Assembly: GCA_945859605.1 (NCBI GenBank)
Contig: OX243811.1
Location: 54,729,113 to 54,793,112 of the forward strand
Direction of reading: 5' to 3'
Source of the DNA: Lumbricus rubellus
Taxonomy: Eukaryota; Annelida; Clitellata; Crassiclitellata; Lumbricidae
DNA: 64,000 nucleotides
Shown: piece by piece, positions 1 to 11,022 of the stretch
How the letters are laid out: every line of letters starts with the position of its first letter
How positions within the stretch are numbered: position 1 is the first letter of the stretch
Notes under the pieces: generated by a model
Databases searched by the model: none
Told to the model about the DNA's origin: nothing
Seen by the model: the letters and a program-made list of their open reading frames with translations, nothing else
Program-made: the position numbers and the translations under genes

Positions 1-470
1 GTTCATCGATCGCACTATTAGTATTAAGTGTATATACCACTTCAAAGGTGTTAATTTGTATTGTATAACTGCAAAACTAAAGAAGGTAATAATTGTTACC
101 GAATATTTATATCAGTTACAATAATGCATAGCGGCTTGATACCCACATGGAGGCTGTAAATCCAAACTTAGAACTAGTAGAAGGAAATCGGATTTAAATT
201 TTAAAAATCGGATTTTTTATTTTTAGTTAAAAAATCATGATTTTATCCACCCTGTATTGTGTAGCTGTAGAATTAAAGGTAATAACTGTTACCTAATGAA
301 GCATGTGACTTGATACCCCCCCAAAAAACTACATACAAAATACGAACTATAAGAAAGAAATCCGATATAAATCAAAAAAATCCGATTTAAATCAAAAAAA
401 TCCGATTTAAATCAAAAAAATCCGATTTTTTGATTTTTATTAAAAAAATCACGATTTTTATCCACCCTGT
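1..470 (+). repeat. Tandem diverged repeat with hAT-like right ends
   Basis: Two diverged copies of about 215 bp lie head to tail. Each has a GTAATAAYTGTTACC-like segment, a CTTGATACCC segment and an AATCGGATTT-rich segment, and each ends in TTTATCCACCCTG (near 252 and 469). Read on the minus strand these ends start CAGGGTGGATAAA, which resembles a hAT terminal inverted repeat. A short AAAATCCGATTTAAATC tandem array occupies about 357-430 in the second copy. The left end of the first copy is not clear, so I call a repeat rather than a complete element. Confidence 0.5.
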
Positions 471-574
471 TGTTGTGAGAGCACTAATTTCTCAAGGAAG
501 CATTACAAATGTATTCATGATGTTTGTAAAAGATGCCATATAAGACTCTTCAGATTTATGTGTATTAGTAGGAA

Positions 575-660
575 ACTTGTGCAATAGCCTAGTGGTTAGG
601 ATGCGGGACTGTAAAACGAAAGATCAGATTTGCAATTCCCACTAAGGCACAATGTCAAAA
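575..660 (+). repeat. tRNA-derived SINE-like head
   Basis: The segment TAGCCTAGTGGTTAGGATG resembles a pol III A box. About 35 bp further on, GATCAGATTTGCAATTCC resembles a decayed B box. This fits the head of an old tRNA-derived SINE rather than a functional tRNA, because no acceptor-stem pairing is evident. The remaining sequence to about 1620 shows no coding exon that I can recognise. Confidence 0.35.
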
Positions 661-1629
661 TTTGTTTAACATTGCTCCCCATGGTCAACTCTGACCTCCA
701 TAAGAATGCAAATGAGACATCCTTTGAGCCTAACTTGCAGAGTAGTTTTGTGAAATTTTTAAATCGTAAACTACTATCAAAAGCTGAAAATTTAGACACA
801 TTCAGACTACCACTCACTTTCAAAAGCAGACGCTGCATGGACAATACACTGATAACCCGCACCATGTACCCAGCCACAAGTATTGATAACCACTCCGCTT
901 GTATTTGCTGCAAGAGATAACAATAAAAGAAATATATTCGAAAGGCAGTTAAAACCATGGTATTAACGAATTGAGTTGCATCATATAATGATAAATGAAA
1001 GTTGTAAAACTTAGAAGTGCATCTTTTGTTTGGGACAAATTTATAACCTGATGGGTCAAGCACTCATCTTGTAATGTAGTGTGTGGGCTGAAGCCTCTAG
1101 AGTCCTGATATGGCATCTGCATACAATAGGGACCTTCAGCAAGTCATCCAAGCACCTTTGTTCAGTGCTATCAATCAATGCTTTGTCATCAGTGTCTTTT
1201 TGTGATAGTGGTACTTAAAAATAAATAGCAATCCTGCAAATACATGTGTGTAGCTAAACTAAACGACCACAGTCTTAGGTAATTAAATAAAAATAATTAC
1301 TTAAAATGTTGTTAAGTAGAAAAATCTAGGAAACTGTCAGCTGATATGCATCAGAAATTGCATGTATTTCATTATGGCATTCTAGACATAAACAACTGAC
1401 TGAGAAAGACCAGCAAATCTCCTTACAGGAACTACTACCAAGCAACATTGCGCCCTTTGCTCTGTCTCTAATAATCTCTATCTAAGATGGTCTTCCCCTT
1501 TGATCTCCTCTTTAAGATAAATATCTATCATCTAGTTTTTAATCAATCAATGCCTTTGAGAGTAAGATGAAAAGACGAGGCACAATACGAGCAGTATGGA
1601 TTAATTATGTATTAAGAATGTTGACATAC

Positions 1630-4600
1630 TCTTAGCATTTGTTTCACAGCGCATGTTGACAATTTCGGCGAGCTGGCTGACGAGTGTGTTGTATAGCTGG
1701 AGATTCTCAGAAGGTGACTTGTGACCGAAGTGGTAGACCAATGGCGCCAGCAGTGAATATCCTTCTTCCACATCTGAAGGTCTCTCGATAACTATGGAAG
1801 CTACATCAAAATAATTAGTTCAGCTGTATTGCATTCATGCATCTCTATGTACAGGTATTACAAGCAATGTGCCTTTAACCCTCTCGCCCCGTAAGGCCGA
1901 TATTTCGGCTTGGCCGTCTTTATCTTATCCCCGTAAGGCCGATATTTCGGCTTGACCGTCTTTATCTTATCCCCGTAAGGCCGATATTTCGGCATTGCGT
2001 CTATATTTCATCCCCGCATGGCTTGTATTACGGCTATGGTAATTAGGTATGTTTATTTCAATTCAGCATTGACTCATACAGGAAGTGACGTACTTTTAGT
2101 CTAATTACGTCACTTGAAGGTAAATTTCAAATGAGTTTCATGCAGTGGAGTAGCATAAATAGACACGACCACAGCCGTTGAAAATATTGAAACGCAAAGT
2201 ATCTAGCAGTTCGAATGATACATCTGTTGCGAAGAAAGCATTTAGTAGAAAACCGTATAGGGCTATAGGCTACCCTTGGACAGTAAGAATAATTATCGCC
2301 AGTGATAGCAGTGGAGATGAATCTGTTGAATCGGAAAGTGATGAGGACGTCACTACAACAAGCATTATGTGGTACATTCTTGTGCATTCCCGATGGTAGC
2401 ATAGCCTATAATTATTGGGTGGTAAAGTGCAATTCTGGCGCTAAAACTACAGTAAAGTGCAATTCTAGTGCTAAAATATTAGCTAGCTATCATAAACCTT
2501 TAATTATATATCAGACTTCCTATCAGATACAGTAAAATGTCAGTTTACATGCATTCCGAAGTTAGTAATTTTTTGCCAGGGAGCTCAGGGTTATAGGCGT
2601 TTTCGCGTGGGGCGTTAGGGTTATCTCACTTTTGCTGTGGGAGCTCAGGGGCGATAGGGTTAAAGACTTGTACATGTATGTGATGAGGGTAAATAATATA
2701 TAGGTTGTTACCTAAAGCCACTTTAATATTTTAAAAAGTTAAACTACGCTTACTTTTTTTCCAAATTGAAGAATCATAATTATGGAAGTGTATTTAGACA
2801 TCATCATCTAATTCTATTTAAACATAAACACAGTTAAATTGGGTAAGTGTTAAAATTCAAGTGAACTGAATATACATGGATCCTCATATGGTTACTTGGT
2901 ACATATTAATCCAATGACTGTGGTGGTCACAAACACTGCTTCAGACAAAAAAACTCCTTAAAATCCCAGGTCATAATAACCCCCTCATTAACTTTACATC
3001 AGAAAAAGAAAGCTATGCATGCCATTCCATCCAAAATGACATGTTTTAATCCCAAAATACTGCTACAAAGACAATAAAAACTGTCATAGAACAAACAATA
3101 GCAAGCATAGAACGTCCAAGTATTTAAATTTAAACTCACCGATGGTGCCTGGAATCGATATTTCGTTCTAAAAATTATAACGCAGAAATCACAATTTCAC
3201 CCAAATAAAAAGTAACCAATTTCCAATCTTCAATGCAAATATGATGCAGAAACCTAATTTACTTGTCAAAAGAAGCTTTGTGTTACAGTCTCAAGTCAAG
3301 TTGGTTATTTTCCTTGTGCTATGCAATGGGTCACAATAAAAGGTGTCACATTTCCATGTTTCAGCTCGAGCCAGAGCTCCAGCTCAATGCTATTCTGTGT
3401 TAATATTCCTCCATTGCATAAATGTACTGTGCTAACTCTGCTCATTATACAATTTCAAATGATCAAACAGAGATCAACCCAACTTTGAACTCGAACCTTA
3501 AAAAGGTAAATCAGACTTTGCTACAGAGTAGTAACCCCAATGTTAAATTACAATGGTGTCCCAGAATACCAGAAGTTAACATTATAAAAGTTAATCAGCG
3601 CTAACCTGTCCTACATCGAGGTCCACCAAGGCAGGAGCCCTGCCCTGGCGTGCAGCGTAATTGACGAGCATCTTACACAGGGTACTCTTTCCAACATCCA
3701 TTGGGCCAACAACCATAGCCTACAAACAGCAAAGAAGTAACACTTAAACCAAATCAACAAAATAATGCCACCAGTCTGCTTATACTATCGGTTTTATGAA
3801 AAACTCAATATGATAGGCTGATCTAGTATTAATTTTAAAATATATATTTACCACTTCATTTAACACAAACAAAATTATGAAACCAATACTTCTGAGAGAA
3901 ATTTAATATTTTGCTATATCAGTGTCCCACCGCATACTATAAAATAAGAATTTTAAAAACACCCACTTCTGCTGCAATGGTCCTTTGCTTCTGCAGCCCA
4001 ATTAATAGATAGTATCTTATAATTATTAGGTAACGTAAGCACATTAAAACTTGCTGCATTGCATCTGCAGGGGTTCAAAAAAGGTAATATTTGGACACAA
4101 ACCCTATCTAAAAAAGAAATGTAATCTTATTCAGTCACTTTACTGCATTTTGTAGCACAAAATTATAAGATGCAGTACTCTTACTACAAAAACAACTTTA
4201 AGATGAATATAAGAAGACCTGCACTACTCACTCGAGGTCCACGGCTCATTTCCGTGTCAGCTTTTATCCTCATCTGCTCCAGTGCACTGTGGATGTTCAT
4301 GTACATAACCATCGGTGTATTGCTGGCCGTGTATGCTACCTCTGTTTTGCCCCACATGCTGATTGAACAACCATGCCACGTGAAGACCGCCACCTTTGAC
4401 CCAGACGTAAACGAGTATTTGTGATTTTTGACAAGTTCACTTCCAAATATTTCAGCCTTACCAGCTGTCACCTGAAAACAAAAATTCACACTGTGATGTT
4501 TACGTTCGATATTCCACACATTCACTGCTAAGCACAATTTTTTCAAATTGCCTTGAATAATGTTGTTGTGGGTAAGGTATCACCAAAGGAAGTTGAAGCG

Positions 4601-5273
4601 GTGTTGAACAAAGCTGAATACAATAAAACGGAGAAGAAAAAAAAATAAAAGTGAAAATTATGTCTGTAAAGATATTACCACAATTCCATTTGCAAATAAG
4701 ACTCACCTCAAGCTGCACTGTGGATCCACGTTCCACTTCAAACCGCAACTCCTCGTCAATCTCCAGCTTATAACTAGTGACATTTTCCTAGGAAACAAAC
4801 ATTTTTTTAAATGTCAGTAAGCGAAAAAAACAAGTCAGATCAGGCAGCTGATGACAATCCCTATCAAATAGAACAAGGCAATTTCATTTTAAAATCTGCA
4901 CACATTAAAAGAGAATGTCCATAACCAGCAGAAAGCAGCCACTATCAATTAAAAAGAACACATGTATGTTTCATGAAAATAAAAGGAAAATTTCATTGCA
5001 AGCATTGTGAGAAGCAGAATAAAGTGGTTAATGAATTGTGTAACTGGGCTGTGAAAATTTTGGAAAACATGGTCCGTAGGCCTGAGTTAATTTTCAGTGG
5101 GTACTGGAAAACCCATCCGTCCATCGTTGAAAACTACGTTGGCCAACCTGTATCTGTGCAGTTACATCCCAGAAGTTCAACCTAATGTCACTGCCCATAA
5201 CTACATCTGAAATGTTTCGTCCTGGCATACAATTCATCCTCAAACAACTTACATCTTCTTTTACTTCAGACAT
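1630..5273 (-). CDS. CLP1: CLP1 polyribonucleotide 5'-hydroxyl kinase, N-terminal part (6 exons, 3' end outside window)
   Basis: CLP1 is a nuclear RNA 5'-kinase of the mRNA 3'-end cleavage factor CFII and of the tRNA splicing machinery. The exons on the minus strand are 5253-5273, 4707-4787, 4232-4471, 3606-3719, 3140-3167 and 1630-1800. All have GT/AG borders and compatible phases. Exon 1 encodes only MSEVKED. Exons 2 and 3 encode the N-terminal beta domain, including the block [10 protein letters not shown]. Exon 4 carries the Walker A motif GPMDVGKST followed by VDLDVGQ. The 28-nt exon 5 encodes a SIPGT block. Exon 6 encodes [12 protein letters not shown] and APLVYHFGH. The order and spacing match animal CLP1 throughout. 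The rest of the kinase domain and the C-terminal domain must lie left of position 1, since no further exon was found in 1-1629. Introns hold a TTAA-type transposon and little else. Confidence 0.93.
1879..2659. mobile_element. piggyBac-like non-autonomous element with TTAA duplication
   Basis: The element is 781 bp. It begins CCCTCTCGCCCC and ends GGGGCGATAGGG, so the inverted ends differ at one base. It is flanked on both sides by TTAA (1875-1878 and 2660-2663). TTAA duplication is the hallmark of the piggyBac superfamily, although Kolobok elements also use it. The left end carries three tandem units of about 42 bp containing GGCCGATATTTCGGC (1885-2010). The right end has GGGAGCTCAGGG twice. 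A short plus-strand reading frame (about 2178-2399) encodes an acidic Asp/Glu/Ser stretch, reminiscent of piggyBac transposase N-termini, but has no catalytic domain. The element sits in the CLP1 intron between exons 5 and 6. Confidence 0.8.
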
Positions 5274-6233
5274 GACTCTAGGCTTCTCGCTGCTCTTTCC
5301 ACAGACTACAAACCAGCAAATGAACAATTTAAGCACTGTAGGTTTCAATTAACTGAAACATCATCCAGAATTCTAACTGAGGAATCCAAAAAAGTAAGTT
5401 TAAGAAAATTACAGCCCATAGTCAGTCATTGTCTAGAACTTGGGAAACTTAACAAGTAGATTGTATGCATACCTATCACTGTATCAACACTGGGGACAAT
5501 GAACATGCATTTTGATTGGTATTGTATTGTACATTCCAACGCTTCAGAAGACTTAAATTTCATCACCATAACTTAATATTATGATTTAAAAACTGTTACT
5601 AGAAAATACTACATGCTTCATATTCTTATCTGGTGACACTGGGGCTTAAAATCTGTTGTTTGGTGCTTCCTAGATATTGCGCTAGAAGCTGATATAGGCA
5701 AGATAGGTTAAAAATATAAAATATTCCTCAATTCAGCAGCTGTCTGATTTGTAACTTAGTATTAACTCGATTTTAACTTAGTAGCAACTCGATTTTTAAG
5801 CTGTTTGCTTTATTTTACACAGTATAATTATAATCCCTTAATTGTCAGAAAAATTGCGGAACACTTTTTGAGGGCTTTGATGACCGAATATTCGGAAACT
5901 CTTATTTCGATTTTCTCACTCTATACTAAAAAAGAATCAAGCGAGTATGGATCAAGCCATTCTGCACTTTACTTTCATGCACACACTTCCTCTATCAACC
6001 AATTAGCCGCTTGGGAGTTATATCAATTTGGCTTGAAGATATTGCAATAAACATTTTTCTAATTAGCATTTTACCCACCAAACAGGGCATAACCAAGTCA
6101 GAATTTTCTAATCAGCATTTTACCTCTGGCTAATCAGGATATCAGAAATAATAAAATCAGCATTTTACTTGAGCCTGCAAATACGTGAACGCCGGTTACA
6201 TCAACATTCGTCAATAATATTAACAATTCAATA
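5274..6233. other. Sequence upstream of CLP1, no gene seen
   Basis: AT-rich sequence upstream of the CLP1 start codon. It should contain the CLP1 promoter, but I see no clear TATA box. From about 6060 to 6175 the phrase AATCAGCATTTTAC recurs three times. Confidence 0.4.
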
Positions 6234-6241
6234 CAATCACC

Positions 6242-7570
6242 GGTTAAACCGTAGTTTAGGTTGTTTAATTATTTGGCCAAAAGTGAGGTTGCTAAATTAT
6301 TTGCATGTGTATAAATGATACACAAGTAATTTCTGGATAGCCAGGTTCAATCCAGCTTCCATTTCAACTATAAATATGCCTTTATCCAGCTTCCATTTCA
6401 GGTATAAAATGCCTTTATCCAGGTTCTACTTCTCAAGCGTTTTTCATCAATCCAGCTTCATTTTCAGCAGAATGACTACACTAACCCTAAAACTAACCCT
6501 AACCGACCCTCACGACGCCTAACCTGAGCCCTAACCGACCCTCATGCGTAAAATCCCGCTTCTATTTCGTCAAGATAGCTCTATGGTCGTCGGCCAACAT
6601 GGCCGACGTTCGTGCCTTTCTGTTGTTATGGCAGATTTTTACGTCCGGGACGAAACTCGCTTCCTTTCGTTCGGATTTTCTGATGTTTACTGATGTCGAG
6701 AGTCGATATTCTGACTTTTCTTCATCTGTGTCGTGAGCGTTTGGATGATATCTTGATTATAAATTTTGACGTTCAACCCTCGCCATGCGTGTTCCGTATA
6801 TGGACTATTCCATTCCGCTCAACATCAAGGGGTTCCAGGTTCGTCATCATTGGTTCTTCAGTATCGATAGCCAAACGATTACGCACGTGAATGGGAAAAG
6901 AAAGGATTTCACTACCAGCAACCGAAGACCGTGCCGCAGTAGTGCCACGTTTCCAGCGTTGTGCTGCCCGTCGCTGGTCTTCGCACTAATGTTTCTCGGC
7001 TCTGTAGACACTGAAAATACTGTTAAACTACCATCATCGGGAATCGGTACGAGAAACTGTCGGCTGAACTCTCCGTGTAGCCAACGCGTAGGAGTTCGAC
7101 TGTTGTGGCTTGTTCTTCTCGAGCGGTGTTTTGCCTAAGGATGACTTCTGTCGTAACATTACCATCAATAGGCTTGAGCTATATGAGTGGGCGCCGCTGA
7201 TGGCTGCCATATTTGTCTTGTAGTTGTTTTTTATGTTGTGTTTTTTGTGCTTGTAAACCAGAGTGCGTTTTGCAGCTGGTACATTAAAGAATATACTTAC
7301 TTACTTACTTACTAAATATTTGTCATCGAATGTAAGAAATTGGTTGTCGGATAAAAAAGTACCGTTTTTTCGTCAATCCAGCTTCCATCTTCTCGCGTTT
7401 TCGGTTTATATTGCTACTTCCGGTTGCGAATGTTCAGAAATTGGAATAGCGCGTTTTATGGCGCGTTATATAACTTATATTCAGGATTTTAGGCGTTTAT
7501 TAATTAAACAACCTAAACTACGGGATATCGATAATGAAAATAATTAAACAACCTAAACTACGGTTTAACC
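6242..7570. mobile_element. 1.3 kb terminal-inverted-repeat DNA transposon, superfamily unclear
   Basis: The element begins GGTTAAACCGTAGTTTAGGT and continues identically for about 33 bases. It ends with the exact inverse at 7538-7570. Both sides carry the 8-bp direct repeat CAATCACC (6234-6241 and 7571-7578), as expected of a target-site duplication. Part of the right repeat occurs a second time just inside it (about 7500-7522). Near the left end are repeated TCCAGCTTCCATTTCA phrases (6350-6470) and a CTAACCCTAA-rich patch. Inside, at about 7300-7316, an (ACTT)n run follows a polyadenylation-like ATTAAAGAA, so a LINE or SINE 3' tail may be nested. Short open frames at 6693-6890 and 6785-7138 match nothing I know. 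An 8-bp duplication fits hAT, P or Merlin, but the ends do not start CAG as in most hATs. Confidence 0.8.
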
Positions 7571-7578
7571 CAATCACC

Positions 7579-8640
7579 AGTAATTGTTAATCGAACCAAA
7601 AGTGTATTACTTATAAAAGAAAACTGAAACAATAAAAAAACTAAACTAAACACAAGAAACACTGAAGAATTCGTACTTATAACGATAAAACCATGATGAG
7701 CCCAATGTGTTTACTTCCGGTTAACCCTTTCTGCTCTTTAGCCAAGGAGGCAAGGACCGTTTCTACACAGGATTGGAATCATCTTATTTAACGTCGTTGT
7801 ACAAGCTTTTGTAAGATGACCGTGGTTCTTAAAAAATTCACATTTTGTTTACAAAATAAAAGCATTCAATTCGTTATATTTATGAAAGCAAAAACGCATA
7901 AATATATTTTCAAAGTAAAACTGCCTTTGGTGATTCAAAACAATCTTTAGCATGACAAACAGAATTTTAGGTGGGGCGGCATCTATGGTTGAGAATTAAT
8001 AACATAAGCCGAAATGTCAGAAAAATATATTATAAGCTGACGAATTTTTTTAGTCAGCCGGCCGAAAAGTCAGAAAAAGTGCCAAATGGGGGTCACGTCT
8101 CATGCAATTTTTAAATGGGGGAGACAAGGCTGGATTGCCCCCTCTGGATCCACCCCTGGGCGGAGGATAAAATGAACTAGAGTCGGTCTATAGGTTATGC
8201 CTATAGGCCTCCCGCGGATCCAGATTCTTTAGGCAGAGTCTTGGTTTTCAGTCAAATGGCCCATAATAATTATAAGGTGAAAGTGAAGCCTGAGTAGAAT
8301 AATATATAGAGGTCGGCCTACGTGCTTGAGTGGCAATGATGACGGCTGAACAGAGAAATTGAGAGAATAATTAGCCTAATGCGGAATTCATGAGGATCGA
8401 GATCATAATTTATAGGCTAATAATATGCATTAGGCCTACCGCTTGTTATAATCAGCTACCGAAATGCAAATCTCGAATCGAATCGGGGGCAAAAGTTCGA
8501 ATTCGAATTGAATCTCGAATCGAATCAGTGGTACCACCGTACTACCAATTTCAACATAATGCCTAGGCTAAAATTATGCATAATTATTATAATCAATGTA
8601 GGCTACCTAGGTATGTAATCACATATGTATAAACACATAT
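7579..8640. other. Intergenic, degenerate repeats only
   Basis: No coding exon is recognisable. Around 8030-8160 there is a repeat containing TTTTTTTAGTCAGCCGG and ending in GGATCCACCCCTG. Similar internal phrases occur near 10190-10300 and 57290-57380, which suggests old copies of one hAT-like family. Confidence 0.4.
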
Positions 8641-8644
8641 ATAG

Positions 8645-8688
8645 GCTATATATATATATAGGATATATATATATAGCCTATAGGGATC
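8645..8688. repeat. (TA)n-rich simple repeat
   Basis: TATATATA runs broken by GGCTATA and GGATATA. Confidence 0.7.
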
Positions 8689-8689
8689 C

Positions 8690-8850
8690 GACGGGTCCCT
8701 ACCTTTGGGCGTGCCCTTTGATCCCTATGCTATTCTTATTAATTTGCTGTGTTTTTTGTGTATTATTTAACTGTCTATTGATGTACTGCTTTGATTGAAA
8801 CATGTTTTATGGGTTCAATAAATAAATTGAATTGAATTGAAAATAAGATA
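8690..8850 (+). mobile_element. LINE 3' tail fragment
   Basis: A unique stretch is followed by GGTTCAATAAATAAA and then three GAATT units (about 8832-8850). A polyadenylation-like signal running into a short pentamer tail is typical of 3' ends of CR1/L2-type LINEs or their SINEs. No reverse transcriptase coding remains. Confidence 0.45.
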
Positions 8851-8941
8851 ATGGTCCTAGCCTTAGGCTATATCCAACTTAGACTGGTCATGATAGCCAT
8901 AGTTTATCAGAGGCTGGAGGGGTGGGGCTAAGGCCGCTAAG

Positions 8942-9083
8942 CAGGGTGAGAATTGCCGGAGGGGTTGGAGGGTTTCAGCCCCCAGTCTTTCTTAGAGCCC
9001 CATGTTAAAGTATGTTTTTCACACCAAGTGGATAATGGTCCAACCCCCCCCTCCCAAGGTATTTTCCCCCAATTCTTACACTG
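8942..9083. mobile_element. hAT-like MITE, family A copy 1
   Basis: This 142-bp element begins CAGGGTGAGAATTGCCGG and ends AATTCTTACACTG, its imperfect inverse. It shares CCCCCAGTCTTTCTTA and AATGGTCCAACCC with the copy at 11411-11562. The flanks share only GCTAAG, so the duplication has decayed. Confidence 0.65.
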
Positions 9084-9091
9084 GGCTAAGC

Positions 9092-11022
9092 CCCCATGAA
9101 CCCACACACTGTGATAAGGTTTGGCCTATATAGGTCTACGTAGGCTACTATATTATATAGGCGTAGGATAGCTGATAGGTATGCTTTAGCGCCCCCCCCC
9201 CATGGGCCAAAAACAAACTCCGCCCATGTTGACAGCACATGTGTAGGCCTAACCATATAATATGCATAGCCACTATACTGCACGGTCACGCCATCATCCC
9301 CATAGCCCCCATAACCCCCATCACCATTCACCATGCACGACTTTATTTTTTAACCTATCCAAGCATCGCGCTGACGCTTCAGCTTAATTGTGTAGGCCTC
9401 GGGCCTACTCTGGCTACCTACCTAAGATTTTCTTACGTGGCACTGCAACAGTCGATCTTCAGTTCTTCTTGTGGTCTTGATTTCATAGATCGCTTGCAAG
9501 CATCGATCGAATTTTCGACTTTCTGTAGCGTCTTTTTTCGTTGTGCAGAGAAATTTCGAAAACTTAATTAACACATAAGATTCGTCGGATTCAACTGGGA
9601 GTCGATTCGATTACTGGACTAACTGGCCTACTCCAGGCCCTATCCTCAACAGGGTCTATTTTATAGTAAACGATGAACATGTGACGTGTGGCGGATGTGT
9701 AGGCCTAGGCTATACCGTGCTGCACTCTGCTGAGCTTGTCTACGTGGACTTTAATTTGTCGGCTAAATTTAATAAATGGCTAGGACCAACAGCCGCGTGC
9801 TGGTGTAGGCTACTATGACTATAGGCCCCATAATTATAGTTTCGTTATAGATCATCTAGAGTCAGCTAGGATAGGTTGGGGGTAATGGGTGTTTGCCTTT
9901 CCTAGTTTCGTTTTATCACAGACGTGTTCCGTGAATACATTGAATAACCCATTATAGGCCTTTGGGCAAATTGGTCGATCAGCTCCGGTCGTGACGGGTC
10001 GTATAAACGGCTGTATTTTTTACACCTCTCCTTCTATAATGCAACTAATGTGGAGTCGGACTGAGACTATTTGGGGCCACGCCATGGGCGGAGACTTGTT
10101 GGGGGGGGGGGGGGGCGAACGAGTGGCGCCGAAGGAAAGACGCAAGATTTTGGACTGACGAATGGCTGAGTCAACGACGAAATTTTCCACTTTTGGCGAC
10201 CAAAATTTCTGACGACTTCTTTTTAGTCATCCGGCTGAAATTTCCAGGAAAAATACCCATTTTTTCTCCTGAAAAAGTTGATGACTTTTTTTAGTCGTAG
10301 CCTAACACTCAACAATTGGGAGGGACAAATACATTGGCCGTTCCCCCCCCCCAACACATTCAGATGCTATTGACATAAATTATTATAATGCTCGAAGCAG
10401 CTGGATCAGCATATTACAGACCTACCGTAACCTCATCATGATCAGCCAAGCTTGAACTTCCTTCAAAAGTTAGAATTTATTCGACGTTACGAGACAATAT
10501 TATTGTTTGTGACTCTAGTTTAGGTCTAAGATTTATTCATTCCAAGACAATTATTGTTTGTAGGCTAACTCTAGTTTAGGCCTTGGCTCTAGTTTAGTCC
10601 TTGGATCTACTTTAGTTTTTATGAAGACTTGACTTAGTGTATACGTTGTGTTTCTTCGTGGCTGAAGCAGTGTTAGCCTATTGGACGACACACGAAGATA
10701 TCTTAGAAGTGAAGACATCTAGTTTACCTGAAATCAAATAAATGTATTAGTTAAAATTCGGATCTAAAAGCAATTTAAATATAATTAATAATAATATAGG
10801 CCTATGCATAATTATATCAACCAGATTTGCTCTATGGTCAACTATTGATCCATTGACTATTGATCTATTTTCCATTAACTATTGATTTCATTAATTATTG
10901 TTCCATAGACCACTATTATAATTATAACCACTGATCTTTTAACTATTGATCTACCAAGTAATAACTATTGATCTACCAACTATAGACCTATATAGACTAT
11001 TAATATTACATTGATCTATCAA
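9092..11022. other. Intergenic sequence downstream of complexin
   Basis: No gene recognised. The stretch is rich in TAGGCCTA-like words, has long G and C runs (9191-9200, 10100-10115, 10346-10354), and carries a degenerate repeat at about 10085-10330. Around 10850-11030 short phrases based on CTATTGATC repeat many times. Confidence 0.45.

Noticed and set aside
596..1063. Minus-strand frame of 155 codons near the left edge.
   Set aside because: No recognisable domain and no match to the missing CLP1 exons; it partly overlaps a SINE-like head.
6475..6545. Telomere-like CTAACCCTAA repeats.
   Set aside because: Only a few imperfect units inside a transposon, not an array or a chromosome end.
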